Positions 34,139 through 44,141 of a stretch of DNA of 64,000 bases are shown piece after piece; positions within the stretch are counted from its first letter, which is position 1, and every line of letters begins with the position of its first letter. The DNA comes from Nereocystis luetkeana (Eukaryota > Sar > Phaeophyceae > Laminariales > Laminariaceae), in assembly GCA_031213475.1 (NCBI GenBank), contig JARUPZ010000020.1:5567858-5631857 (forward strand), in the 5' to 3' direction. The position numbers and the translations under genes were made by a program. The notes under the pieces were generated by a model. It had not been told where the DNA came from. It made no database searches and saw only the letters and a program-made list of their open reading frames with translations.

Positions 34139-34254
34139 TATTTACGGGGGACCGTGGTAAATAAGACCTACGGTCTACTCAAAAACCTACCAGGTATATA
34201 TTTAACATTTCTATTCACAATATTTGGTCCTATTTACTATGGTCACCGATAATA
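34139..34254. mobile_element. TA-MITE copy 5, with TACCAGGTA insertion
   Basis: Same insertion point as copy 2: TACCAGGTA at 34188-34196 in CCTACCAGGTATATATTTAAC. The shared site means a common ancestor copy or a preferred site. Right end eroded (GGTCACCGATAATA). Confidence 0.8.
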
Positions 34255-34336
34255 TTAATATTTAATAGTGTCATCCTTCCCCCCCCCCCCCAATCACGCG
34301 GTGGCCGGTGGTGTAATCGGCACTTTTTTACAAAGA

Positions 34337-34507
34337 TGTCTATTCAATAGGAGACATGTCAAGCAAAAGGCGAAACGTGCGCTGTCCAGGGCGTGGGGCC
34401 GGTTGTTCCAGACTTGAAAACCTACCCGGTAGTAATTTGGCGTCAGTCAAGCCATGCCAAGGCGAAGTTGTCGTCTGTCGAGGGGTGAAACTGCCGTCTC
34501 CTGACAT
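34337..34507 (+). mobile_element. ATGTC-MITE copy 3, end interrupted by 8 bp
   Basis: The left terminus should read ATGTCAGGAGACA but reads ATGTC, then TATTCAAT, then AGGAGACA. TATTCAATA occupies 34341-34349. The right end GTCTCCTGACAT is intact. The centre contains TACCCGGTAG. Confidence 0.65.
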
Positions 34508-35239
34508 ATTTGCTTTTTTTCCCCTCTCAACAGGGTTACCGCTCTGGATCTGGACGGAAATATAAGGACCGCTTTGTTTTTATATTGACGTCTAAAGCAT
34601 CCATATATTTCCGTCCATAGTGATGGGTGTTATACGCGTGGTAGGTACGTGCGTCCCAGGTCCCAGGCATACTGCTGTATTTGTACGCACGTCATTCCTG
34701 ATTAAAACAACTGCTGTAAGTGTAAACTCCTTTGGGCTGGTCGGTGCTACTTTTTTGCTGGATTTACTCGCCCGATGGCTATATGATTTTTTCGGCTTTG
34801 CGAGCTTTCAAAGTTTTTTTTTTTTCTTTTTAATGCTATTCGTTCTTGCCCGGTGGCCACGTACGCACGTACGTACAAGCGCAGCGGGTACGAGGAAAGA
34901 CCGCCTGCTTGGTTGACCCTTTTCAACTTGCGACGCCTCCGAGATTTCAAATCAACCAAGATCCCGAGGAGGGAATCCAAGATCCCGAAGAGAGAATCTT
35001 GTACACTGCTGTACCAGGTATACGATAGTGCTAGAAATACGATATCGGAAATCACGATGAATCGAAGATCGCATCGGTTATCAAATCGGTATACTAGGTA
35101 TAAAGTATCCCGATATCCGATATTAACGCCTTTGCTTCTAGCGGGGAGGGAGGGCGTGTTGCTCTATTGCCCCCCCTCCCCCGCCCCCCACCCACACACC
35201 AGGAAGCAAATCGAGTTCATTCGAAGCTTAAATCCGTTG

Positions 35240-35446
35240 CACGTCCGCCTCGCAAGCGGTTCTTAGATAGGATGCAGCTCACCCTTCTTGCGACTCGCCG
35301 GACACCTCACGGCGCTTCGCGCTTGGTGCAAGCAATGTTTGCCTGGTCGGTGAAAACCCCGACGTGAGCCCCGGATTGTAGGGATGCGAGGAAGGTCTCA
35401 GGTCATCCGACTACGGCCATGCATGGCATGAGTACCCCCACCCTCC
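35240..35446 (+). repeat. poly(C)-tailed repeat, copy 4
   Basis: GTCCGCCTCGCAAGCGG start and a body nearly identical to copy 1, ending CATGCATGGCATGAGTACCCC. Confidence 0.6.
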
Positions 35447-35807
35447 TTGTTGAGAGAGTCGAATGTACGTAATTCGACGTCATGTTCCAGTACGAATAGA
35501 AGACTCTGGCATGCCTCCTTGGCAGTAGCGTCAGGCTTGTGTTGCCGTACTTGCGCCTCGCGTATCGTTCATCGTTTCGGCATCGGACTTTTCAGCGAAC
35601 CGATCCGATCCGTTCCGAGAGGGACACCGGGGTGCTTGATCAGATGTCGGGGTTTTTGGCCCCTCATCAGGTCGGGATCGATTTCGGTTCCGATACCCGA
35701 CGCTGCAGTACTCGCATACCGTATCACACTATCACACTGGGTGATAAGATAACACCCCCCCCCCTGGGACGAATTTCAGACCCGGTTTACTGCAAAACAT
35801 GCCTTAA

Positions 35808-35896
35808 CCCCTTTGGAACCGCAGCCCCGTTTGGGGGACAAACCAGTCAAATTCTAAGTAATTTGTCCCCGAAACGGGACTGCGGTCCTAAAAGGG
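35808..35896. mobile_element. TTAA-MITE copy 13
   Basis: TTAA at 35804-35807 and 35897-35900; lies in the first unit of the 290-bp duplication. Confidence 0.8.
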
Positions 35897-36098
35897 TTAA
35901 AAGGGGCACACGCAACGAAAAGGGTGGCTTGGAACGATTTCGTCGAGAAGGTTGCATCAGGTCGGGATCGATTTCGGTTCCGATACCCGACGCTGCTGTA
36001 CTCGCATACCGTATCACACTATCACACTGGGTGATAAGATAACACCCCCCCCTCCTGGGACGAATTTCAGACCCGGTTTACTGCAAAACATGCCTTAA

Positions 36099-36187
36099 CC
36101 CCTTTGGAACCGCAGCCCCGTTTGGGGGACAAACCAGTCAAATTCTAAGTAATTTGTCCCCGAAACGGGACTGCGGTCCTAAAAGGG
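36099..36187. mobile_element. TTAA-MITE copy 14 (duplicate of 13)
   Basis: Multiplied by the tandem duplication rather than by transposition; flanked by the same TTAA and context. Confidence 0.8.
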
Positions 36188-36419
36188 TTAAAAGGGGCAC
36201 ACGCAACGAAAAGGGTGGCTTGGAACGATTTCGTCGAGAAGGTTGCATAGACGCGTTGGTCGGCGTATACGCCCTCCCCCTTATTACGAAACCCAGCTTT
36301 GAAAGGAGTCCGAGGGGGTGTGGTATCTTATCACCCGGTGTGTTATACGGTGGTAGTTGGAGCTGGTTGGAGCTAAAAGCTGAACCGGTACAGCCGTTTC
36401 ACAGCTCGGACATATCGTG

Positions 36420-36720
36420 ATCTATCTATCCACAGCAGTAGATGATCTAGTTCATCACCTGTCGATGTGCGAGGTTGCGCAGGATCTGCATACGGATATA
36501 GTACAGATCCAACCGAGGGAACTTACTTTTACCCCTACAGTAGACATGCGGCTTATACGGGTCACGCCCGGCTGTACGAGCTGAAATCTTACAGAAGATT
36601 CGGGAGTAGATTTTGCCTTGAAAGGTGCTACCACTATGTCCCTGAATATAAGGAACGTTTGCATATTAACTTTAAATGGAAAGCATCCTCTAAAATTCAC
36701 GGACAGAGCGGTGCATCATG
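36420..36720 (+). repeat. GATCTAG-family repeat
   Basis: GATGATCTAGTTCATCACCT and GCGCAGGATCTGCAT resemble segments at 44755-44825 and 48400-48664. The ORFs here (for example 36467-36721) therefore belong to a dispersed repeat rather than a host gene. Confidence 0.35.
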
Positions 36721-36779
36721 ACGTAGGGTAGCGATGGTCTGTCCGAGTCGTGAGCTATTTTTTGTCCCATAGTCAATTT

Positions 36780-37680
36780 GCCAGTATACCAGTTGGGCCC
36801 AACAGCTGGTTGCTGCTGCTACAAGCATGGTAGCTGGAGCTAGTTCGCGTGAGAGCGGGTAGACCTCGAAATCTGACGTTTGCTGTTGCTGGTATTTGCC
36901 GTATTATTAGCTGTGCCTGGTAGCTATTAATTGAAGCTAACGTTTGTTGCTGTTCCTGCTGTTGGCTTTATCACCGGCATACTTGTTTGACCGGGGGGGC
37001 TAGAGGTTGCCCGCGGGGCACGCTCTACAAACTGGATGTGCTGTTTTGCTACGAGTATGTAGTCACAGATAAAAGCTCCATTCTGCTGTCGGTTGCACTC
37101 TTTTACTCGTAGCATGTACCAGTTGGGCCTACTCTTAAGAGCTGGGGTTTGCTTGTTGCTGCAGAGAGTACTTACAGTAGTAGTTGGCCAAAGTTTGCCG
37201 TTCTTCGTACTTGTAGTATATTTCCCCTCGTATACCGGTTCGAGCTTGATTTCGCTGCTACAGCAGTAGTAACTGGAACTCAAAGTTAAGGTTGCTGTTA
37301 CCGAGTCGCGGCCGTATACCAGTTGGACCTCAAGGCTGAAGTTTGCTGTCACTACGACTACCTGCGGCAGCCGTAGAACGGCACGCGTACAACAGCAGTG
37401 TGCTGGGTTTTTTTTTTTGTTTTTTTTTCCCGAGTACAAACGGGGATTAGCCGCCTCTTTTTACTACATGGTAGCTGGAGCTAAAAGTTTACCTTCTCTG
37501 CTGTTGCTGTTTTGTACTCGTATACCGGTTGAAGTCAAATGGTACGTTTGCTGTCGCTGTCGATTGATTTGGCAGCTGAGTTTTTTTTTTTTATCGTTTG
37601 CTGTTGCTACTTCGTGTTGATATTCTCGTGTACCAGGCGGACCCAAAACCTGATGTTTTCTCTTTTGCTGTTCGTGCCGA
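36780..37680 (+). repeat. degenerate TACCAGTTGGACCT...TTTGCTGTTGCTG array
   Basis: Recurrent TATACCAGTTGGNCC (36784, 37108, 37317), TACCGGTT (37231, 37520) and GGTAGCTGGAGCTA (36830, 37470) words, alternating with TTTGCTGTTGCTG. Irregular spacing. Open frames here are repeat artefacts. Confidence 0.5.
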
Positions 37681-37977
37681 GCTAGCTACGTGATATGACG
37701 AATATTCAAACGGTGCCTATATGCTGGCACGTTAATACGGGGAAACTCAGCAGTAATCAGAGCCGAGGACGTCGTGTGAACGTAAGGGGATACTTGTTCG
37801 TTTTGAGTTCGTTGTTGGTTCTGATTATTATGCCCCTTGGTAGCATTGCGGTGTATAGACGTAACGTGTCCCTCGTGGATCACCTGGTAGAATGTCATAT
37901 GTGGGTGGATGTATGTGCTCTTGAACGCTGACGCCGGCCAAGGCCGATACCAGTCCCGTCATAACAGCAAAGAGAGA

Positions 37978-38660
37978 GCCGTCGCAGAATGTGGGAAACG
38001 CCTGCTGTTGCTGTTGCTGCTGCTACTGCTGCTGCTGCTGCTGCATGTGGCGTGAAAAATCACAACACGAATTCATACCAGCACGTACTTCGAAGTATAT
38101 GTTCTTGAACCCTGGATCGGGCCAAGTTCGTTGCCAGCCCCGTCTGCACAGCGAAGAGAGAGCCGTCGCGGAATGTGGGAAACGCCTGCTGTTGCTGTTA
38201 CTGTTACTGCTGCTACTGCTGCTGCTGCTGCATGTGGCGTGAAAAATCACAACACGAATTCATACCAGCACGTATATGTTCTTGAACCCTGGATCGGGCC
38301 AAGTTCGTTGCCAGTCCCGTCTGCACAGCGAAGAGAGAGCCGTCGCGGAATGTGGGAAACGCCTGCTGTTGCTGCTACTGTTCCTGCTGCTACTGCTGCT
38401 GCTGCTGCATGTGTGCGTGAAAATTCACAACACGAATTCATACCAGCACGTATATGTTCTTGAACCCTGGATCGGGCCAAGTTCGTTGCCAGCCCCGTCT
38501 GCACAGCGAAGAGAGAGCCGTCGCGGAATGTGGGAAACGCCTGCTGTTGCTGCTACTGTTGCTGCTGCTACCAGCTGGCTGCTACTGGTATTGCCGCTTC
38601 CAGCTGGCTGCTGCTGCTACTGCTGCTATCAGCTGGCTGTTGCTACTTCCTACCTGTAGC
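37978..38660 (+). repeat. ~178-bp tandem repeat with embedded (CTG)n
   Basis: GCCGTCGCAGAATGTGGGAA starts units at 37978, 38162, 38339 and 38517 (spacings 184, 177, 178). Each unit has a CTG run, AATTCATACCAGCACGTA, TGTTCTTGAACCCTGGATCG and TCTGCACAGCGAAGAGAGAG. The first unit has an extra CTTCGAAGTA. The last unit decays into CAGCTGGCTG repeats. Confidence 0.85.
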
Positions 38661-38783
38661 GTAAAAAACACAATGCAGGGATTCGAGGCGATACCACAAA
38701 ACCAGCCCTTGCGTTGATTGCTTTATTGCGAACGTCACCTTTCCCTCTGACCCTCCCCGAAAACCGGAGCCGAGCCGTCCTAC

Positions 38784-38892
38784 TATTACGGGGGGCCATA
38801 GTTAATAGGACCAAACATTGTTAGTAAAAATGGTTAAATATATGGGTTTTAATGCAAATCATAGGTCCTACTAACTATGGCCCCCCGTAATA
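38784..38892. mobile_element. TA-MITE copy 6
   Basis: TATTACGGGGGGCCATAG to CTATGGCCCCCCGTAATA; the ends have co-varied (GGGGGGCC/GGCCCCCC), and no micro-insertion is present. Confidence 0.85.
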
Positions 38893-38919
38893 ACACGTCG
38901 GCGCGAGTCGATTAGAGAA

Positions 38920-39020
38920 GAAAATCCTGAACGCTTCTCGCGATAAACATGGAAGGCGTGCACCGTAACGGGGGGGGGGGGGAGAAGAGTTGGCCTTTTG
39001 GCCCCGGATCTGAGTCACGA
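38920..39020 (+). mobile_element. SINE-1 fragment, diverged
   Basis: CTTCTCGCGATAAACATGGA and CCCCGGATCTGAGTCACGA match the SINE-1 body; no head, a G-run in place of GGGAAGGGGG. Confidence 0.5.
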
Positions 39021-39882
39021 ATTAGGGGGGGAGTGAGTAGAGGGACAAAGATGGTACATGAGATGGGAAAAAAAGGGAACATGAAGAAACAACGAAAATG
39101 GCGTTGCCGCCACTCGAAAGCTATGCACCAATTTTTACCACGACCGAATACCAACACCAGCACTGTTGACGTAAAACCTCAATTCAGTCTTTTCAGGTGC
39201 TTTTTTTGTTTTAGGACTGAAACGGGGGATAATAATTTTCGAGAATAATGTGACAAACAATGGCGTTACGACTCTCTTCTAGGAACGCGCACTCGATGCG
39301 CCAAAACGAGCACCAGCACCAACAACGAGCTCGTTCAGAGACACTTTTAGGGCTGAGCGGGGAAAAAAAAAAAGGTCGGAAGCAAAAATTTGACAAAACA
39401 ATGTCGTTGCCGACAGCACTCGAAACGTACACCAAAGCACAAGAATCACTCAAAACATACACCAATGCATCACGACCGACGCCTCTCACCAACGCTAACC
39501 TCGTTCAGTCTTCCTGTCATTAATAAGGCACTTTTAGGACTAAGGGTCATTCTTATCGGAGAGTTTTTTTTTCCCAAATATTTCGACATTTTTTTCGCGC
39601 AATTTTTCAAATCTTCCATATTTTCCTGTTTTTTTTTTCCCAAATGTTGGAAGGTTAACGAACTTGATATTTTTGGTTTCTGGAGAATTTCACGAATAGT
39701 GACAGAACGCCTCGGTATATTGATACATATCTCCAATTATTTCCTAAGGCCAAGTATTATGGGAAATTTTTGAGACGTTATTTCTGGCTTTTTCAGCGAT
39801 CTCCGAAGCCCAAAAATCAGAACCATCTATTATGGGACAGGAAATCATCGATATTTTTGATCTCAGTTCCTGGAGGGGGCAA

Positions 39883-39936
39883 AAATCAGCAAAACCTCTC
39901 AGAACTGAGCTCAGTTCTGAGAGGTTTTGCTGATTT
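39883..39936. repeat. perfect 27-bp-arm palindrome
   Basis: Arms AAATCAGCAAAACCTCTCAG... and its complement meet at 39909/39910 with no loop. An outer pair (ATCTCAGTT near 39860; AACTGAGAT near 39943) extends the structure. Confidence 0.9.
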
Positions 39937-40086
39937 CTGAGAACTGAGATTTTTCGTATTTTGGGTGCTACATCTCACTACTACTGCCAGCCCACCTATC
40001 TACCTGCGCACCTGCCACCCGTCACCCACCACGCGAAAGCATCAAGCCGACGGCGGGCGGTAACTACGGCGCTTGTGTAAAGAGAG

Positions 40087-40205
40087 ATGGCTTCTCCTTC
40101 ACATGGAAGCAATATTAGCGGTGGCAGCAGCAGCTGCAACAGCGGCACCAGCAGTAGCAGAAGCAGCAGCAGCACCGCCAGCAGCAGCAGCAGCAACAGC
40201 AGCAC

Positions 40206-40237
<32 letters not shown>

Positions 40238-40590
40238 GCAGCGATGGCGACTCGATGTCGCCGGCGCTAATCCTCCCGTGTTTGGATGCTGAAACCACGC
40301 TCGCGGCCGCCGCTGCCTTCGCAACGTTTGAAGACGACGAGGAGGACGCTGAGACGCCTGCCGTAAAACGCTCGCGACGTGCCAAGCCACGCCCAGACTA
40401 CAGAAAATCAACTTGGATGAAGATGCTACAGGCCGAAGCCAAGCTGTTGGACCCCACCTCAGACGAAGCCACGATCAACCAATACTATACAAAACCACTT
40501 TTAAAAATCAGAACCCATAATACACGTTATATATTTTCACCCACACTTTTCTGTAGCCCGAAAACTCACAAAATAAAAAGACAGAAATAA
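40087..40590 (+). CDS. truncated Harbinger-type transposase remnant with Ser tract
   Basis: 167 codons. Residues 4-50 are almost pure Ser/Asn/Gly/Thr from an interrupted CAG/AGC run. Residues 57-90 are acidic (FEDDEEDAE); then KRSRRAKPRPDYRKSTWMKM and LLDPTSDEA. The pattern basic stretch, xDYxxSTWxxML, LxDPxSxEA matches, from memory, the region that precedes the DDE domain in stramenopile PIF/Harbinger transposases. After DPTSDEA the sequence departs from the family and runs into the terminal repeat, so the catalytic part is deleted. The start codon is uncertain: the Ser tract may be read-through of the repeat. Confidence 0.45.
40120..40243 (+). repeat. (CAG)n-rich tract
   Basis: Interrupted CAG/CAGCAGCAA array inside the Harbinger-like element. 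Confidence 0.9.
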
Positions 40591-40790
40591 CGTCTCAAAA
40601 ATTTCCCATAATACTTGACCTAACTTTGGAAATTTATGGAAAAAAACGCTCTCCGATAAGAATGAAAACCGAAGAGTGGGAAAAAAAATGTCGAAAGCAA
40701 TGTGACGTTGTCGGTAGTACTCAAAACGTACACCTATGCACCACAACCACCACCAGCCACCAGCACTATGACCTCGTTCAGCCTCATTAA

Positions 40791-40885
40791 CCCCTTTAGA
40801 AAAACCGCAGTCCCGTTTTGGGGGCAAACCGCTCGAATTCCGAGTAGGTTGCTCCCCCTAATCGGGACTGCGGTTCTGAAAGGGC
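40791..40885. mobile_element. TTAA-MITE copy 15
   Basis: TTAA at 40787-40790; 2-bp insertion in the left arm (TAGAAAAACCGCAG); right end AAAGGGCTCAG. Confidence 0.65.
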
Positions 40886-41061
40886 TCAGGCCCTTTTAGC
40901 ACCGAGGGCAAACATGCTACTGCTTTGTTTCGACGAATACTTTTGGTTGCAACCAATTTTGGTTGGGCTTCTTTCGGGCTGTTACCGATATAGAAATGAC
41001 TCCGACCCATGAACGCTTCCTCAGGAGATATGACCCAACCCAAGAATAGTTGTGTTAAAAA

Positions 41062-41102
41062 GTGGCGTTATGTCCCCCAAAACGGGACAGGTCCTAAAAA
41101 GG
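41062..41102. mobile_element. TTAA-MITE fragment
   Basis: Right-arm piece TCCCCCAAAACGGGACAGG, then TCCTAAAAAGG. Confidence 0.4.
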
Positions 41103-41319
41103 ATACACGAGGGAGACAGACGGACAACGCACAGCGAGGGTGGTGGTTTTAGGAACATCTCGGAACGACGAGGTCTTCTGTTTCCGACAAAAACGCGTCG
41201 CTCGGCTTTTGTAAGCTCTCTCTCTTAACTCGACGTGGAGAAATAAGCAATACCAGTACCAGTACTCTAGAAAAATAAGTTTGCGATTGGGGGGCGGGGG
41301 GGGGGGGGGGGGGGGGTAC

Positions 41320-41545
41320 TCGATAGGAGAGATGTACTCGATCTCATGCATGGCCGTAGTCGTATGATCATAGACCCTCGCATCCCTACAATGCCGGGAC
41401 GGAGCATGTCGGGTAATCACCGACCAGGCAGACATTGCTTGCACCAAGCGCGAAGCGCCGTGAGGTGTCTTGCGAGTCGCATGAGGGGTGAGCTGCATCC
41501 TACTAAGAACCGCTTGTGATGCGGACTTGAGTATGGACGACGGCT
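41320..41545 (-). repeat. poly(C)-tailed repeat, copy 5
   Basis: Minus strand; the G-run at 41290-41316 is the tail. Body well preserved. Confidence 0.65.
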
Positions 41546-41729
41546 TCAATGAGTTGATTTAGTTTCCGGTGTAGGGGGGGGGGGGGGGGGGGTTGTCTCG
41601 CGTGTTGCGAGGAACCATCCTGGACGGGAATGTAAACATCGCTTGGTACTGATGTTTATACCCCAATGGTGCTTGTATTTTCGTGCAGGGTGGTATGTGT
41701 ATACCAGGCACCAGGCATATGGTACCAGT

Positions 41730-42061
41730 CTGATCGTGAATGTAAGGGAGTTTACATCGCAAGCAAAAAGTCCAAACGTATCTCATGTCTCTGGCCTGAC
41801 ACTGGTGATAGTCTTCTTCGACCGAAATGTTTCGCCCTTTCGAGCCGGAAAAAAACGCGTTTTATCCCAGATGCCGAAAAAGACTCGGAGAACGAGCTCC
41901 GGAAATTAGAGCACGCGGCTATTAATAGCTGCATAGTAGCCAACTACTGGAATTTAATGATGATCGAGTCGGCGGCTTGCAGCCATCCTGCTCGCAGCCC
42001 TACGAGTAGTGTTTGGAATGTGTGCCATACCACTCCGAGCCCAAACGTCGGGAGCGTTTAG
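41730..42061 (+). other. weak ORF
   Basis: Open frame with ordinary composition (SKKSKRISCLWPDTGDSL; RKKTRFIPDAEKDSENELRK) up to a stop at 42061. TATTAATA at 41919-41926 lies in the frame. No splice sites or domain recognised; it could be an exon or a decayed element. Confidence 0.2.
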
Positions 42062-42445
42062 TCATTATGAACACGAAGCGTTCCTTATTATCCCGCATCA
42101 GGTGTGGTATGTGCCACACGTGTATCTCCTTGCAGTTCACCATCGGACAGCAGCAGCAGCAGCAGTGCGTCAATCATTTCGTCTCCGCGAATTTGTACAC
42201 GGCTGGGCTATGCAACCCCAAAATAACCCGTCTCCCATCGAAAAAATAAAATAAAACAATTGTTTTTGACGCATTCTATGCGGAAGAGTGTGTCGGTGCA
42301 GCCTGCGTGTGACACGGCGTTTGTTGCTCGAACACCGCGACAAAAGTGTTCTGTAGCTACTGGTCCTCTCAAGACCTACACATCAGTTTCCACTGCTGTC
42401 TCGGATGTATGAGTTATCATGCTGTAAAATCTCAGGATGGTGTTT
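42062..42445. other. gene-free stretch
   Basis: A (CAG)6 run near 42148; otherwise nothing recognised. Confidence 0.4.
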
Positions 42446-42450
42446 TAAAA

Positions 42451-42540
42451 CCCTTTTAGAACTGCAGTCCCGTTTTGGGGACAAAACAGTCTAATTCCGA
42501 GTGATTTGTCCCCAAAACGGGACCGCAGTCCTAGAAGGGT
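42451..42540. mobile_element. TTAA-MITE copy 16
   Basis: Flanked left by TTTTAAAA; arms CCCTTTTAGAACTGCAGTCC and GGACCGCAGTCCTAGAAGGG. Confidence 0.75.
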
Positions 42541-42997
42541 GTAAGTGCACCCAAACGGCCGAATAATCCGCACGTTTCCGGACAAGGTGGTGTGTGTACG
42601 TACCATATGTAAGCGGTACTGTATGGTCTTTGTCGGAAATCGTAGGTTAAAAAAAAATGAAATAATTCCGTCAGGCGAGGAGAAACCCCGGTCGGGCCAG
42701 GATACACCACATCCCCATGTCCTCACGTGCACATGGCCACAAAATGGCAAGTTATTGAGCTTTTCGGATTTTCGACGATTATTTGTCGAGTCGTGCCTTT
42801 TTTTTTAAGGCCACGGAGGATCTTGTCCAGCCAACATCCCCGGGTTTCCGGGTGACGTGAATTAATCTCGTTTTTCTTTTTTTCCTTCTCATGTGCAAGT
42901 AACTCGCGCCTCTATTTCGACGCGCTCGCGTTTGGTTCGTGCCTTCGCAGATAGCGGGCGTGTGTCAGTGTGTCAGCTTTTTTACGTGTTTCATCTA

Positions 42998-43107
42998 TTT
43001 TACGGGCGACCATACTAAATAGGACGTACGGTACAAACAAAACCCTATACATTTTGCTATTTTTACTGACAATATTTGGTCCTATTTAATGTGGCCCCCC
43101 GTAATAA
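42998..43107. mobile_element. TA-MITE copy 7
   Basis: TTTTACGGGCGACCATACT to TGTGGCCCCCCGTAATA; no micro-insertion. Confidence 0.8.
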
Positions 43108-43415
43108 ACACAGCAGCTTCGTGCTTCTCTGAAGACTGGCAGTCCGCGCTTTTTATTCAACAGAGGCCTGTAATGGTACGATTTGACTTTGGGGTGCTGT
43201 AACAGGTAGCGGTCGAAATCGGTCGATAAATTCGGAAATACAACGAAAAAAGGAGGCAAGAAAAACAACCCCCAGTTGCAAGATTTGTTGATATGCACCA
43301 ATAGGGTGGGGCTTGTGGCAGGGGGGGGGGGGGGCGGGGTTAATTATTTTCTTGACTCAGGGAGACGAAATGAAATGGTTGCGTTTGGCTTGCGGACAGC
43401 TGTATGTATTGCAAA

Positions 43416-43574
43416 GATGTCAGGAGACAGCACTTTCACCCCTTGACAGACAGCAATTTTGCCTTGACTGACATACCTTAACCGGTACTGAACTGCTAGG
43501 TATTAGTGTGGAACAAGCGGCCCTAAACCCTTGACAGCACACGTTTTGCCTTGCTTGACATGTCTCCTGACATC
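43416..43574 (-). mobile_element. ATGTC-MITE copy 4, best ends
   Basis: Perfect ends ATGTCAGGAGACA and TGTCTCCTGACAT, extended by AG/CT to 15 bp. TACTGAACTGCTAGGTA-type sequence in the centre. Confidence 0.75.
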
Positions 43575-43584
43575 TTGGATGTAC

Positions 43585-43725
43585 TGTACAGCTCCTCACG
43601 AGCAGCAACCACGGCGCCCGTATGATTGAGGCGCGCTTCTTGCGGTTTGTGCGAGGGCGTCGGGCGCGCCAGAGAGCAGCCGCGGGCAGCCAGAAACGAC
43701 TCACGACGTTGTTTTCAACTTGGTG
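43585..43725 (+). other. weak GC-rich open frame
   Basis: A frame around MIEARFLRFVRGRRARQRAA (ATG 43622) ends at a stop near 43723. GC-rich and CG-rich, unlike the flanks, with an AG near 43605. Could be an exon remnant; no family seen. Confidence 0.18.
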
Positions 43726-43913
43726 AACTCGAAGTTGGAGTCGTGAGAGAGAGCAGAGCACAAGAACAAACAAAAAAAACCCGGAGAACTACGGCAGCAG
43801 TTCGCTCGGCGCGCCGGAGCCTATTAATGACACCATTTGGCTACGTCACAGCGATGCAAGAACGGCCTGCCTTTATCAAACGTTCGCTGGTTTTTTTGGC
43901 GAGTCTTTTGAGC

Positions 43914-44029
43914 TATTACGGGGGACCCTATTAAATACCAGGTAGGACTTATGGTACACACAAAAAGCTATATATTTCGCTATTTTTACCAACAATATTT
44001 GGTCCTATTTACTATGGTCCCCCGTAATG
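43914..44029. mobile_element. TA-MITE copy 8, with TACCAGGTA insertion
   Basis: TACCAGGTA at 43936-43944 in TTAAATACCAGGTAGGAC, where uninterrupted copies read TTAATAGGACC. The same site is hit in copy 15. Confidence 0.85.
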
Positions 44030-44141
44030 GTAAGAGCTGACACACCCCGTGAAAAATAAAGCAGAAAATAATTTCTTACGTTACGTTACCGCCGTGAGAG
44101 GTAGCGAAAGATATTGCGCCGAAAAAAAACGCTAAACAACT

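Larger units (their letters stand above)
35665..36248 (+). repeat. 290-bp tandem duplication
   Basis: CATCAGGTCGGGATCGATTT at 35665 recurs at 35955; the two 290-bp units (35665-35954, 35955-36248) are almost identical. Each contains the same TTAA-MITE. The few differences include CTGCAGTAC versus CTGCTGTAC (near 35702 and 35993) and the length of the C-run. Confidence 0.85.
39748..40620 (+). mobile_element. PIF/Harbinger-like element, 873 bp
   Basis: Bounded by a 3-bp target duplication TAA (39745-39747, 40621-40623). Terminal inverted repeats of 39 bp with one mismatch: GGCCAAGTATTATGGGAAAT at 39748, inverted at 40620. GGCC ends and a 3-bp TWA duplication are typical of PIF/Harbinger. It holds a long perfect hairpin (39883-39936) and one ORF with a transposase-like N-terminal segment, but no DDE catalytic domain, so it is non-autonomous. 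Confidence 0.7.
39541..40670. mobile_element. foldback element, copy 3, interrupted
   Basis: Left part 39541-39747, right part 40621-40670 (AACTTTGGAAATTTATGG to CTCTCCGATAAGAATG). The gap is filled by a complete GGCC-ended element (39748-40620). Confidence 0.75.

Noticed and set aside
38131-38659. Leu- or Ala-rich ORFs
   Set aside because: Translations of the CTG-bearing 178-bp tandem repeat.
41340-41400. 5S rRNA-derived SINE
   Set aside because: The GACTACGGCCAT motif matches a 5S 5' end, but it lies at the wrong end of the repeat and no internal 5S boxes follow.
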